Source: Phialocephala subalpina
Lineage: Eukaryota; Ascomycota; Leotiomycetes; Helotiales; Mollisiaceae
Reading direction: 5' to 3'
Length of the DNA stretch: 64,000 bases
Assembly: GCA_900073065.1 (NCBI GenBank)
Contig: FJOG01000049.1
Location: 91,824 to 155,823, forward strand
A program made the position numbers and the translations under genes. Below, piece by piece: positions 23,575 through 35,720 of the stretch (position 1 is its first letter; the number at the start of each line of letters is the position of its first letter). The notes beneath the pieces were generated by a model. That model was given only the letters and a program-made list of their open reading frames with translations. It was not told the origin of the DNA and searched no databases.

Positions 23575-24305
23575 GGTGTCGTACGAATTCCTGCAGCCCC
23601 TGGTGGCCCAACGAATAAAGATGTCGATGTGCCTGACCACACGACAGTCACAACCCGAAAACTTTTGATACGAAATGTTCTAACGAGGTGATTGACGAAG
23701 TCTCTGATATTGCCATCTATATTTGTCCTAGCAGAATATCCTGGTCGGGGACCCCTGGCTGCATCCCGCACTGCAACTATTGGTGATTGCGAGTTTCTGC
23801 AATCAGTTACTGATGCTTCAGAGAACTGTCGTTAATCGGTCTCTCGCAACATGGAACAGTTATTCACACTCACCCTCTCGACATGAAGGGTTAGGACCAA
23901 GCCGCATTGGTTTTATTGCTTACCGACCGAAGCTGTGATCAACCGTATGATGATGGCATGCACAGAAGACGGAGTCGATCTCCACAGTCAGGTATTGCCA
24001 GCCATTCTCGAGATGTACCTGTACGTACTGTCCATTGCTCATTCTGCAAGAGACAGGACCCTTAAATCTTTGATCATCAATTGTTCCGTGGCTAGAAATC
24101 TGTAACCTCTCATGTTGAGCTCGAGTTGACGTCTTGCCAAAAGGCTTCGCTTGGGATAAACTACCACCGGTCCTCCATCCAGCGACAAGAACATTAATCG
24201 CTCTCAATCTACCCCATCAATAACATCAACACCATTATCTGCCAGCGACGAGATACTTGTCGCGATCAAGAAGCCCTCAACAACATTACAATTACCATCA
24301 TCAAC

Positions 24306-26606
24306 ATGCCCCGCTTCGAACTCGACCCCAGATCCATCACCGCCATGAACGGCTCAGTTCAAGGGTACGCTCACTCACCATTCTGTCCTCATTATCCCTC
24401 ACTCATCAATGAATACTCTCTAACATACCTTCGACAGATACGAACCCACCTACAGAACTCTCGATGCGAGAGAATATGCTTCATTACGCTCACAACGCCT
24501 CTCATCCTTTCAAGCAGAGCGACCACCCGTTTACATGCGCGATGAGAGCGTCACAAGTTCGCGAAGGAGCATGGCGCAGCAGATGAGCGACTGGGATACC
24601 ATGTTTGCTCGAGAAGGCAACCATACCTCAAAGGGCGAGTCGACCTATCATAGGCAGACCAATTCTCCTAATAGCCAGAAGTCAATTAAAGTTCATGCTC
24701 CACTCGCTGCATCTTGGTATTCTTCGGTGGATCGACAAGACTCCTTGGAACATCAGTCAAATTCGGACATAGACAAGGGTAAGGCCAATGTCACCTTGTC
24801 GCCGACATATACACCTTCTACACGCCCGAATGGAGATTCTTCGAGATCTAACAATATTCTTACGGACCACGATGAATCGACGGACAGCCAAACCGATGCT
24901 GATCGCGATGTGGTCGATTCTGAGGACGAGAGCACAGCAGTCGACACGTATCAGTTGGTGGTCACGTGGAACACTAAGTGGGTCTTTGTTTTATGTGTAT
25001 ATAGTTTCAGCTTCCCCCTTTCCTTAAATCTACAATCAAGTCGATTCCATCTGACAACACGGAAGATGAAGCCAAGAGAATGATCATGCAAACGTTGGGC
25101 TGTTGCGTACTCGCAGCTTACAGCCACGATCTGGCCTTCGCCGCTAGACTGATCCCTCAGATTCATTCGTTAGTACATAGCTGGACCTACAACGACAACA
25201 GAAACTACACCGCAGCAGTCGGGACAAGTTCAGGGGAGGTTCCGCAAACTCTCATGGAGGGAGTTCATCCCCAGCAGCCCCTTCTGAGAGTAATGGAACT
25301 GGTACCTCTGAAAAGCGGGCTCGAGAGTGAGATGGGGGAGAAGCTTCTGGTCGCTCGGAGAGGCAGCGGAGAGTAAGCATCAGCCTTGAGCCTCGACAGA
25401 ACTCTCCCTCACCTGCTTTACCGCCCTTTGCCTGCCATTTCCATAAGAAATGTCCCAGGAAGTATAATTTTCGAGAGAACCGAGAGAACCGGAAGTATAA
25501 AAACTGTCCACATCCCAGCGTCCCTCACAATGACCTGCGTCACATAAAGTAAGTTTCTGATCCGCCATCACTATTGTTGCAGAAGTTTATCTGATAAGTA
25601 AACAATAGAGATCACTTTAAGAATCACCGCCTTTCTCAGTGTGACCGTTGCTATGTTCTCTTCCAGGATAGCGAAGCGTTGGTTGAGCATCGCCAACTAC
25701 CAAAGCCCTGCGAGAAGGGGGACTTCGCCTTGAAAGAAGGTATTGACGATGGACAATGGGAGAAGATTGTGCATGTTCTCAAGAAGACAACACAGAAAGG
25801 ACGATCCGATGTCGAGAAATGGTATGATATCTGGGAGATACTATTGCCAAATACTCCACCGCCTCGAACTCCTTGTAAGCAATTCATCGTTCCCAATGCT
25901 ACTTCTTAACTAAGTCTAGTAAGGGAATGAGCCCGACACGCTATCTATGAGCCCATCGCCAGACTTTGAAACCTTCATGAACTTGATTGTATCAAGAGTA
26001 GAGGCCAGGATTGAACAAGGAATCTTTCCTCGCAACGATCACTTATATCGAGAAATTTACAGCATCATACGGCACACACACCAGACGCGAATCGGGGACT
26101 CCACCAGTCCCGTCCCAATGATCGCGAACTCTGAGCCAGTATCATGGCATGGGTCTAACGCCGAGTCTGAGAGGAGTCCAAACCTCGAGACTTCTGCAAT
26201 TGACAGGATTGACGAGACAGCTGATCCTACAGCTCCTGTTGACACTCCACAAACATCAGTCACACAACTCACGTACGCGAACAATATTGACCCGTCGGGG
26301 GGTGCGATTGGCTTAGGTTGGAGTACCAGTGAGGCTTTCGATCTTCAGTCAAATGCTCCAATCCCAGACTTCTTTTCATCGGAAGACTGGACTGAGTCTC
26401 TCGCCGCCCCCTACCTGCTCTCGGATCCTCATCCACAGAGCTCAAACTTCGGACATGCGACAACCAATGCCCCATCATCATTCGATGCCCCAATTATTGG
26501 TACAGAACATGAGAATAGTGAATCGAATGACCTTACTGAAGGCGAGTTTGACTTCAGTGCATTTCTAGCCGAGCGTTTACCCCAACTTGATTCCTTCGAC
26601 GACTAA
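24306..26606 (+). pseudogene. Fungal C2H2-like zinc-finger protein, reading frame interrupted
   Basis: Exon 1 (24306-24364) joins exon 2 (from 24438) through a 73-nt intron: MPRFELDPRSIT ... GYEPTYRTLDAREYASLRSQ. A Ser/Asp-rich region follows. Then comes MQTLGCCVLAAYSHDLAFAARLI, then HGGSSSPAAPSESNGT and EKRARE, then FACHFHKKCPRKY, and after an intron (25550-25606) a finger-like CDRCYVLFQDSEALVEHR. The last exon (to 26606) is acidic (EGEFDFSAFLAERL). This order is that of a large ascomycete family with atypical C2H2 fingers, of unknown role. Two things are wrong: the frame of SHDLAFAARLI differs from that of the Ser-rich block that should follow (shift between about 25190 and 25280), and a TGA at 25328-25330 splits EKRARE from DGGEASG. 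I also could not fix the splice near 24978-25041. It is probably a recent pseudogene, unless unusual introns exist. Confidence 0.55.
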
Positions 26607-26664
26607 AGCAATGCCTTCGACTTCAACAACTCTCTCTCGACCCCAGACCGGCCAATTTGGTTGA

Positions 26665-26919
26665 AGCCAACGCCAACTTGAGCGCAATATAAAAACAGAG
26701 ATTCAAGAGCCGTGTTCCCCAGAACCGTTCAAAGATCACAGAGACAGGGATGAATGGCTGAAAGGAAGATATGAATACGATCTCGAACAGTGGATGATCA
26801 TTCACCCCCAGCTACGAGATCAGATTTATGAACTCGACTCGACGCCTCTCATCCCCTTATCTCATGTCCGTGTCCCGGCATCAACCTCAGGCCACCGAGT
26901 CAGTCTGAACACGTGACAA
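26665..26919 (+). other. Short open frame of coding-like sequence, unassigned
   Basis: An open frame without a good start reads TEIQEPCSPEPFKDHRD, then GRYEYDLEQWMIIHPQLR and YELDSTPLIPLSHVRVP, to a stop at 26919. The composition is protein-like but no family is recognised. It could be the last exon of the preceding gene or a gene fragment. Confidence 0.25.
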
Positions 26920-27227
26920 CTTGATTACCACCTTGATTTGACTGACATGCAATCGACAGTGAACACGCCTCCCACCAAGGTCCAATCATGGCAGGATCAA
27001 TTCCCATACTCTGACAATTATCAGCCGAGTCGCTGCGGATAAGGGAAGCTTACCAGTGTCTCCTGGATGAGGGACAGGATGTGGTTGACCTGTGCTACCC
27101 TGCGTCGTGGGTTCTTAATCTTTGGCTCCAGGCCTAGACGGAGCTGTGGCACACCCCATGGTAGTATTTGAGTCTCGAGGATAGCGATTATGAAAGGTTC
27201 TCGTGTGTATATGTATGTACGATAGTG

Positions 27228-28990
27228 TATGATATGGTCGTATGGTTTGAAAAGTGTTGTCGAATTGTGATTCCGCGGTTAAGAGCTGGGCTTCCAAAGG
27301 GTGCGCGACTTGAAAATGCGGATTCTCTTTCCACCGCCGACCTTGCCAACTCCCGCCTCCACGCCTCGAGAAGAGCCTGACACTGACGGCCAGGCCGATC
27401 AGCACAAGAATGCGGCCAAGCAAGGACTCAGTCAACGGGGTCGAGCTTTACACAATGCCTATGTCGAGGACGGAGACGACCCCAGCGTCGAGCAGACGAG
27501 CGACGATCCTCAGCGTTCGGCGCACCTCGACGTTTGGCCTCCATCTGATCGCAATAACGACACATATGATTAGGATGCTCGTCAAGAAAAGCAGCCCTCT
27601 GAACCCGCCGTCACCTCTTCGATCCTGCACCCGCTAGACACTCCACAACATGCATCCTCCAAACGTAAGCAACACTTTGAGGACAGTAGCGCTTTAAAAC
27701 GCGCACATATCGAGCTCGCAGATGCAATCGAAGGTGGATCAAGGAGCATCAAGCTTTTGGTATAGAAGCCGTACTAACTCCTGCGGTCGCATTATCCACA
27801 CCGCAGTCACTGATTAGAGACTAGACATAAATCAATTATAGCGTATCTCACGTCGACAAATCTATATAGTAATGCCACGGCGTTACGAGAAGAGCTTAAT
27901 ATTTGCGACAGCTTGGATGCTGCGATCAGCAAGAAGTACGAGGGGGCTATTAGAGAAGAAACAGACGACCGTTATGCGATTAGAGAAAGACAGCAAACCG
28001 ATAATAACTTTTTATCTTCGTCCCACCTACCCTCTTTGAACTAGAGCACATATCGGCAGCAGTGAGATTAGGCCTGAAGAGGACAACTAAGATGGTCGCT
28101 GCGGAGCGCCAAACAGAGAAGGCAGAGTAACGCATCGAAACCTTAGAAGAGTTCATACGAAACGAGTTTTTCCCACGAATCAATACACCTCCCCGACGGG
28201 TCCCCCACTTCCACCATCGCCTCCATCGTCTCCACCGCTATCAGTAGCCCCAGGTCAGATTCTGGGGATTAGACTCGACTTTAGTCGAGTGACAATCTTA
28301 GAGATCAGGGAGGGAAACGCAGGCCCGTGCGCAGACGTGTGAATGAGGCCCTAAAGGAGAGGGACATAACGTGCTTGGGGGTTAATTCTAAAGGGAATGG
28401 CCGGTATAGGCTTCTCTTCCAGGGGCAAAGACGTCGATACCGTACGGAAGGATAATACTTGGGTTAAGACACACTTTGATAGGGGAACGCTATACGGAGA
28501 GCAGTGGTATCTAATAAAGTTCGATAGGGCATATCATAGGGCGGCAGTAAACGAGATGGGTTGCTCAATTTTCAGTCAACTGAATAAGGTCAAGGTTCAC
28601 AAGATGCGACGGCTTGAGAATGTGTTGGTTGATAAGGATTATCGCTCGATGGTTATAAAGAAGAAGTTAATAGGCTCCTCGCAAAGACGACGGTTACTAT
28701 GGCAAATGGAGAGTATGCATACACTCGTCCATTTACTATAGGCCGTCAATCCGCGCGGTGCTATCGCTGCCACCTCTACGGCCATTTGCACTACCGTTAT
28801 CGAGCGCTTGCTCCAATTTGTGGGCAGTGTGCACTCCCAGGACATTCGACATCAACATGCACCTCGATGACTTTTAAGTGTGCACCGTGTAGTGCGGTTA
28901 GAAAGGTGCTTACAAAGCTACTAACTCGGGGTGTCTAGTATACCGACGAGAACTCGCCAAGTTACGAACATCACCATTACACTCATACGA
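27228..28990 (+). mobile_element. Decayed non-LTR (Tad/I-type) retroelement, ORF1 (gag-like) part only
   Basis: In changing frames the strand encodes parts of a LINE ORF1: RDITCLGVNSKGNGRYRLLF (about 28360-28430), VRKDNTWVKTHFDRG and LYGEQWYLIKFDRAYHRAAV (28440-28560), then MESMHT/ANGEYAYTRPF. Zinc knuckles follow: CYRCHLYGHLHYRYRAL and CGQCALPGHSTSTC (about 28757-28862), and VYRRELAKLRT near 28940. ORF1 packages element RNA. Several frameshifts and stops separate these blocks, and no endonuclease or reverse transcriptase sequence follows, so the copy is 3'-truncated and dead. The 5' 95 bases recur at 36238-36331. The clade name is inferred from the ORF1 pattern only. Confidence 0.72.
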
Positions 28991-29700
28991 CTAATGCGAT
29001 CTATTCCAGCTTATTTTCAATCCAACATAACCCCTCTACCACCGCACGCAGTTGCCGGCATTCGGGTGGTCAGCTATTTCGGTCTATTATAAGATGATAT
29101 ACTTTGCATCGACTCGGCATTTATAGAGGATTATTATGTGTAAGAGAGAGGTCTTCGTTGCCTACAGGCTACGAGTTATAGAATTGGGATAGGGTAGGTA
29201 AGACAATTTTCACGGAATAGAGGACACTTGTAGAGAACAGGTTGATTACTGCGAGTATTATTATTTGAGGGCTTTGAACCGAGTTTGGACACTGCTAGAG
29301 TAGGCTTAGCGGATCTTCGATAGCTGCCTATGGGCTCCGCCTTATCTTGGGCGTAAATGAACATCACCATCACCGTCACAATACTAGCAATAAAACTAAA
29401 TGAACAAAGCATCCTCGTCCAACCCCTTTCCCCAAATACATTCAAGAGAGCCCATTCATCTTTCCACTAAAACACCAGCATCAACATTAACCCCTGGGAT
29501 TCCACCAGGTCCTCCTACTTGCACAAAAACCTTCTCGCTATTCGGGTACAAAATAGTAGGATTCCCGACCTCGCCAAGGAAAGGAAGTAAAAGACTTGAG
29601 AGTGGTAAATTCGTCGTTAGAGCACCTTCCGGGGCTCCTATTGTGACATGTGATGTCTCTACCGATACTCCTGCATTGATACCAAATCCTGCATTGATAC

Positions 29701-31365
29701 TCACTGCGGAGCCAATAGTAATAGAGGTAGTTCCAACTTCTCAACGTTAGCACTTTCAGCACTTCCCAAGATAATCCATATACAACACACACCTGAATCC
29801 TTTTCAGCATCCATCCACAACCTCAACAATCTCCGCTCCTGATCACCAAACCCATCTTCAGCAAGACAAATGCCAGTCCCCCTCCCCCTTTTAGTACGGA
29901 GATGCCAGGAGACCCTTTTGTCAACGATACTAGTATGATATTTCTTCATCGCAGCACATGTTCGTCGTCCGGTGCCAAGGAGGATACGAACGGTGAAGTG
30001 GATTGTTTCATTGGTGGGCGTGGGGTTTGATTTCGAGTTTCGGAGCAAGCCTTTTTCGGACATGAGGTATTGACATGGTTTTCGAGCTTGTGAGCCAGCG
30101 AAAAGGAAAACTCCCCGAAAGGAATTCTTCACCTTTCCTATACGTAGATATTAAGGTCAACACTACGGAATGCGAGGATTGATACATGAAGGGCGAAGGA
30201 ATTCCTTACCGGTACTTCGTAGTATATTGACTTTGGTTTTCGTCCGCCGGTAGCTGTGCGTAATACCCGGCGCAGCAGAGGTAGCACGTGCTGCATCCAC
30301 TTTGTCGCCAGGAAGGATATTGATTTCCAGCCCGAATTCCCTAGACTGTTCTTCGTTCGTTACTGAGACCTGCTGTGACGTGAACTTCACCAACAAATCC
30401 TCATTAAAGCACACATAACCATATAACTGTGCAAGCATCCATACCAGCGTGATATTAGCGAGTCCAGTATCTTTATTCCCCCCTCCAACATCACTATGAG
30501 CACCAAGAAACCAGCACTGCTTCAAGACCTGTCCAGGAGCCGCTTCCCAGACGGTAGCTTGAAAATTTTTCCGTCTTTCGTTTAAGGCCAGAGCTTGAAT
30601 CGCAACCTCAATATTTCCGCACAGTTTAGAATTGATATGAGCAAGTCTCTTCGAAGCCTTTTGAGGAATTGGGCCTGGTGCTGGGAAACCCAGAGAACCA
30701 ACCGTATCCCATACAGCGCAGACTTTGATCTTGAAATCAAGTCGACGCTCGCCAGCGTTAGTCAAGTCATCTAGTAGGATATTCAGGGCTTGTTTGGCGG
30801 CGGTACGCGAGGCTTGGTTTTGAGGCTGGATTTTCCATAGATCGTAGACTTTTCGAAGGGATCGCAAACCGGATTTGGTCAGTAGGCCTACATCCTCGAT
30901 CAAAGCCGCAACACCCCGGACAGTGAAGGCTCCTCTCGAAAAGCCAATCAAGATAATATCATCTATCTGGGTTTCAGAGTCGTGAGAAATGTTGTGGCAG
31001 AGAAATGTATAAGCATCACGAATGTTGGCCGAAATTCCTGGATATTATAAACGCGTCAGCCGCTTCGATTTCATGATCTTTATCCATCGACTTGCAAGTG
31101 AAAATCTCCCACCTCTTCCGCTCATGCCATCGATCACATTCCCAGGTTTCGAAGTCCCCGATCCAACTCCATTCTGATAGTACACGACTTGCGGTATTCC
31201 CCCTTCGCTGGTATCTTTGATCAATCGCGATATGCGAGAGACGTTTGTAAGCGGGGAGTCGGTACTAATGCTGTCGTTCCAAGTCCCATCACAGCAGACG
31301 ATCAGCCTTTTCTTCGATAAACTATCTGAGGCTGCGCCAGTCGCACGCACTCCTCCTTCGGCCAT
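29701..31365 (-). CDS. DUF2235 alpha/beta-hydrolase (Tle1-like phospholipase fold)
   Basis: Exons 31365-31113, 31037-30210 and 30137-29701 give about 505 residues, with introns of 75 and 72 nt. All family marks are present: KKRLIVCCDGTWNDS near the N-terminus, the nucleophile elbow GFSRGAFTVRGVA (G-x-S-x-G), IKVCAVWDTVGSLGFP, ALALNERRKNF, and FLGAHSDVGGG carrying the acid/histidine region. The C-terminus has TNETIHFTVRILLG and a CAAM motif also found in fungal members. DUF2235 includes bacterial type VI effectors that cleave phospholipids; the fungal members are largely uncharacterised. The Ser, Asp and His of the triad all appear intact, so the enzyme is probably active. No signal peptide is seen, so it is likely cytosolic. 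Confidence 0.9.
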
Positions 31366-31455
31366 CGTCTATGGATCCGTCGTCGCAAGAGGGACACCAG
31401 AACGTTCAGAGGCGACAAGGCAGGAACTAAGTTAAGTGTAGACTGGACAACTCAA

Positions 31456-31957
31456 TCAGACCATTTCTTGCATAAGTTTAGAGTATCGTATGTTTGGGTC
31501 CATCGGGTTTCTTTTTCGAGGCTGATTTGTGGTGGGGGTAGCACATGTAGTGGCGTCTCCGTGGCTTTCCTAAGGAGCAAATCAGTGTCGTCGGGGTTGA
31601 ATTAATTTGTCATACGGAGTACTGATTAGGACAATACATGACGAGTCATTTTGTCTAGGTTGATAGTCCGATACTTACAGGTGAGGCAAGCATATCCGCG
31701 GTAGATTTCGAGATGTGGGTGGACGAGTGACTGATCAGGTCGGAGAGGAATTTCCGTGGCCGGGGAATTTGGATGGAACGAATCAAGCTGGTAATATCCA
31801 GTCGAGACTTCGCACAAATCCGGTGCTTCTCCCGCAGATGTGAGGTTACCTGAGATCTAGACACCGCTAAGGCATACTGACATGTCTTGCAGATGAGTGC
31901 CGGGCCTTCAGGATCGAACACGAGGTTAACAGCAGTCAATATAGAGTAATCCGCCAT
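31456..31957 (-). pseudogene. OrsD-like C2H2 (DUF3505-type) protein fragment
   Basis: It begins at the ATG at 31957: MADYSILTAVNLVF, then a first finger ALICKTCQYALAVSRSQVTSH. After SLIRSIQIPRP the frame must shift by one base (about 31755) to continue PATEIPLRPDQSLVHPHLEI and a second finger YACLTCKYRTINLDKMTRH. A possible intron (GTATTG donor, CTTAG acceptor) then leads to a short tail ending at 31456. Two such fingers separated by P.RP...+IP.L form the start of the fungal OrsD-like domain seen in many repeat-associated proteins. The rest of the usual protein is absent. Confidence 0.55.
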
Positions 31958-32219
31958 TGAAAGGGACAGTTGGGGCTCGAGCAATATATTGCAAAATACA
32001 GCAATCGCATTTGACAGTTACATACAGATATTCTACAATCGTGAGGAGGAAGAATATTCAAAGTCAGAAGGGGACGTGGGAGTAAAATTAGGGGTTAGTG
32101 CACGGACAAATTTGGCAGAACTCGACGGAACGCGTCTCAGCCTAACTTAGCCCAGTTGGGCAGGAGCACGGATAATTTTCGCGTCTTCTACCAGAAAACG
32201 AGTTGGTATAGCTCTTGAG

Positions 32220-33560
32220 GATATAATAATAAAGATAATTGCCTAATATAATTTCGAGATCTCCCTCGTAATTATCGAGTACTTGATCTCGGATATAATC
32301 TTATTATAATATTTTATTCAAATTAATAAATTTTTTTTTTATTATTATTATTAATTTAAATTTTAAATCGAAAAATTAAAATTTAATAAATTTTATTTAT
32401 TTATTATATATTAGAAATAATATTATTAAATTAAATATAATTATATAATTTTTTAATTAAAAAAATATTTATTTATAATTTTTATTCGAAATATAAAAAA
32501 ATAATATAAAAAACCTTTTTATTATTTCGATTTATTTTATTAAATTTTTAAGAAAAAATAAATATTTCTTTGAATATATTTATATAAATTATTTATTATA
32601 TTTTAAATAATTATTTTATAATTAAATTAATTAAAAAATTTAATTAAATATTAAAATAAATATGCTTCTCTCGTTCCGAAAGAAAGGGGTCCGTCCGCTC
32701 TAATTAGCTCGACAAGCGAGCCAATAAACGGCCCTCTTTCTTCCTTTACTTCGATGCGCATATTGCTCCGCAGGCCTCGCAGGGGCGCCCCTGCGGGGGG
32801 CTACAAAGTCTTCGACTTTACTAGGAGACCCCTTAAAGTCCCCCTTAAGAGCTGCGTAGCTGCGTAGTTAGAGAGTTATAAAGAGAGTAAGATTTTGGTG
32901 TTCCAGCTTCTAGGGGTTAGTGGCCTTAATACCTTAGGCAGAAACGAGCTCCAAAGCCTCCAAAGCCTCAAAATACTCCGGGGGACACCCCCTAGAACCC
33001 CCGGCTTATATCTACGTAGTAATCGATTCAAATACCAGGGGGAGACCAAAATTATTTTTCTTTTCAAAGCTTCTAATCTTGCGTTTTGGGGAAATCATGG
33101 CTACCGCTCGGCTTAACCCGTCCAACATTTCTTTTTCTTCTTTTTTCATTGGCGAGGATACATCTAATCGCAAGTAATTGTTTTTAGCTCGCTGCAACCA
33201 ACATATGCACACGAGTCATGGATCAAGATCGTTACTCATGATCTGCGGTTTATACCTTACTCGTAACCATCCCCTCGTTTACACAGCGCTCAGAACACGG
33301 CACAGCTTTAAAAAACACTCACCCCCAGATGGAGATCCTCAGGGGCCCAGACACCTTCAATTTACTTTAGGAACGGTAAATTCCTTGCCGTGCTGCCTCG
33401 CTCATCTTAGCTGGTTTGGCAGTAGGAAGTCAAATATCTATTTGTCCCACTCAAATTAATATTTTATATCGCTGTTAGTTAAGTCCTCGAGCTGTCAGGG
33501 CTATTCCACCGAATCTCTCCAAGGCCTTTCCCACCCATTCATAAGGTGTTATCTTTTCCT
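32220..33560. other. A+T island followed by a gene-free stretch with short repeats
   Basis: About 32220-32660 is nearly pure A+T. From 32680 the composition returns to normal abruptly with simple internal repeats (CCAAAGCCT twice at 32951-32970, GCTGCGTA twice at 32851-32868). No gene family is recognised before 33574. Confidence 0.65.
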
Positions 33561-33573
33561 TTGGTTATGCAAG

Positions 33574-35157
33574 ATGCTTGAACAGGATTCGGAGGTGTGT
33601 TTAATGCTCCCCTTGCTCCACTTTACAAGTTTTAATACTAATAATGTGCGAAAGTACCTCCCAGAAGTATGGACCTTGTATGGCATCGGCATAGCAGTTC
33701 TTCTACTACGTTTCGCTACGAGATTGAAGACCGTGGGACTCAAGGGCTTTCAAGGAGATGACTACATGAGTATCTTGACTATGGCATTTTACACGGCGGG
33801 CGTGGCTGCTGTTCATATAATATGTAGGAGTCCAGAACGAGTCAAGTCTAGGAATGATTCCTAATAATGGGAAGATTATTCTGAAACGAATGTCGAAGCA
33901 AGCGTTGTACAACTAACGAAGACATTAACGGATGAGGAAATCGCTAAATATGAGTTCGGGTCAAAGGAACAACTTGGGGCTTGGTATTCTTATACAGCGT
34001 TGATCTGGACGATGAAGGCGACGATGCTTTTCTTTTTTGATCGTTTGACGTGCGGCACCCAAAGTCCTGCCGGAATTTGAGACTAGTCACTAATAGGTCG
34101 TAATAGGATTGGATTATGGCAACATAAATATGTCAAGTGGCTGGCAATTATTTGTGGCGTCTCCTACCTCGCTGTCGTCTTGACAGTGAGACGGCCTCTT
34201 AAATATTTCGTTAAAAACTGGCTAACAGTTTCCAGGTCACTTTCGGCTGCTTCCCGACGCAAAAGAATTGGCAGTAAGTAAATTGCTCTAAAATTAGAAG
34301 GCTCCTACTAACTCTATGACTTAGGGTTGTACCTGACCCAGGCCGTATGCTCTTGCTATATTATAATGCGACTATCTATACTAATAATCCTCACAGATAA
34401 ATGTACTTTAAAATTGCAGAACTTCCTTGTCACTGCAGTTTTAAACGTCTTGTAAGATCCGAAGCTCTTGGTACACTTTTCCGGCTATATTTAACAAACC
34501 CACAGCACTGACGCCCTAATACTCGCGATCCCCTTGCCCCTCCTCTGGAAACTCAAAGTCCCCTTCCGCCGTAAATTAATAATTGGGCTTCTCCTCTGCT
34601 CCGGCCTCTTCGTCATCACCGCCGCTATAATCCGCGTCGTCCTAACCCTTGGTTCAAACCCCTCAGCCATTAACATTAACCGCTGGGGTGTCCGAGAAAT
34701 CATCGTGGGAATCATAACCATCAACCTCCCTATCCTTCGTCCTTTATTCGGTCACCCGTTCTGGACATCCGGTACCTTTAAAGGCACGAGCCATAATTTG
34801 GAGGGTGGGAGGAATATTGGTGGTGGTGGTGGGTATGAGTTGAGTTTGAGTGGGAAGAAGGGGGGTGGGACTGTGGATGTCGAGGCGGGGTTAGAACGTC
34901 AGAAGAAAGGTAGTAAAAGGGAGGATAGTCTCGAAATGGTGGCGAGTACCGGGATGGGTAGTCAGGAATTTATTATTCAGGGAAAGAATGATATGGGGGA
35001 CGGCGTTATCATTGAGACTAGCTACCGGGTGGAGAGTGAGGATGAAGGCGACGGCGGTGGGGTTGTGGGTAAGGGCGAGGGCGAGGGTGAGGGATGGAGG
35101 TATGGTGGGAGTAGTTGGGCCGTGAGTAAGGTGACTGTGCATGCTAGGCATGACTGA
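33574..35157 (+). CDS. Pth11-like fungal rhodopsin-fold membrane receptor
   Basis: Eight exons can be joined in frame: 33574-33594, 33655-33823, 33875-34049, 34107-34185, 34236-34273, 34325-34344, 34397-34451 and 34506-35157, giving 402 residues. The spliced protein reads YLPEVWTLYGIGIAVLLLRF, GLKGFQGDDYM, HIIYYSETNVEA, QLGAWYSYTALIWTMKATML, RLTIGLWQHKYVK, VTFGCFPTQKNWQVVPDPG, HKCTLKLQNFLVTAVLNVLT, DALILAIPLPLLWKLKVPFR and NRWGVREIIVGIITINLPIL. These are the seven spans and conserved loops of the family. The tail is long, Gly/Glu-rich and low-complexity (34800-35110). Members sense surface or host cues in the plasma membrane; ligands are unknown. Exon 6 is only 20 nt. The gene looks intact although it lies between decayed sequences. 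Confidence 0.9.
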
Positions 35158-35462
35158 CTTTGGATAAACTTTTCTGTCATTGCATCTTCTCTTTTAGCTT
35201 GTTGACCTGTTGTATGGTAGTTATCAATATTTATTATTTATCTATATTGATAATTAATTCGTAAATATTTACGATTCAGCCATATTTGCTACTGCTATAA
35301 GGGTTCTCGTAAATATTTAAATTCCCTATGGTACTGATCAAGATAAGAACCTCGCTGTTGCTAGCTCACTGTCGCCTCGTGCTTTAGATGCTCATGGCCT
35401 AAGAATGGGAAACTTTAGTGTCTCGGAATTCTCAAATGGTGACTCCTATTAGGGAAGACGCG

Positions 35463-35530
35463 AATCAATTTGACCTAGGAATCAATTTGACCTAGGAATC
35501 AATTTGACCTAGGAATCAATTTGACCTGGT
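35463..35530. repeat. 17-bp tandem repeat, four copies
   Basis: The unit AATCAATTTGACCTAGG occurs four times head to tail with one change in the last copy. Flanking words (GGGAAGACGCG before, GGGAAAGCGCG at about 35577) are alike, so the array may lie inside a larger duplicated block. Confidence 0.95.
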
Positions 35531-35720
35531 AGCCGCGTCACATAATTGGTCCTTTGTCACGCCACATTGCCACTAGGGAAAGCGCGAATCAATCAAGTCG
35601 GACCCGGGACCAATGGTCCTAGGCCCGCTTAAGGTCCTGGGACCGGTGAGGCTCCTGGAAGCAAGTCTCCTGGGACCCTTGGGGGTCGTGGGAGCCGGCA
35701 GCGAGGTGATCGGGATCATT

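Noticed and set aside
22620..23771. Long frames crossing the N run
   Set aside because: Open only because N is read as sense; no evidence of coding at either end.
29400..29704. Gly/Val/Asn-rich frames on both strands beyond the DUF2235 stop
   Set aside because: No family match; probably 3' flank sequence.
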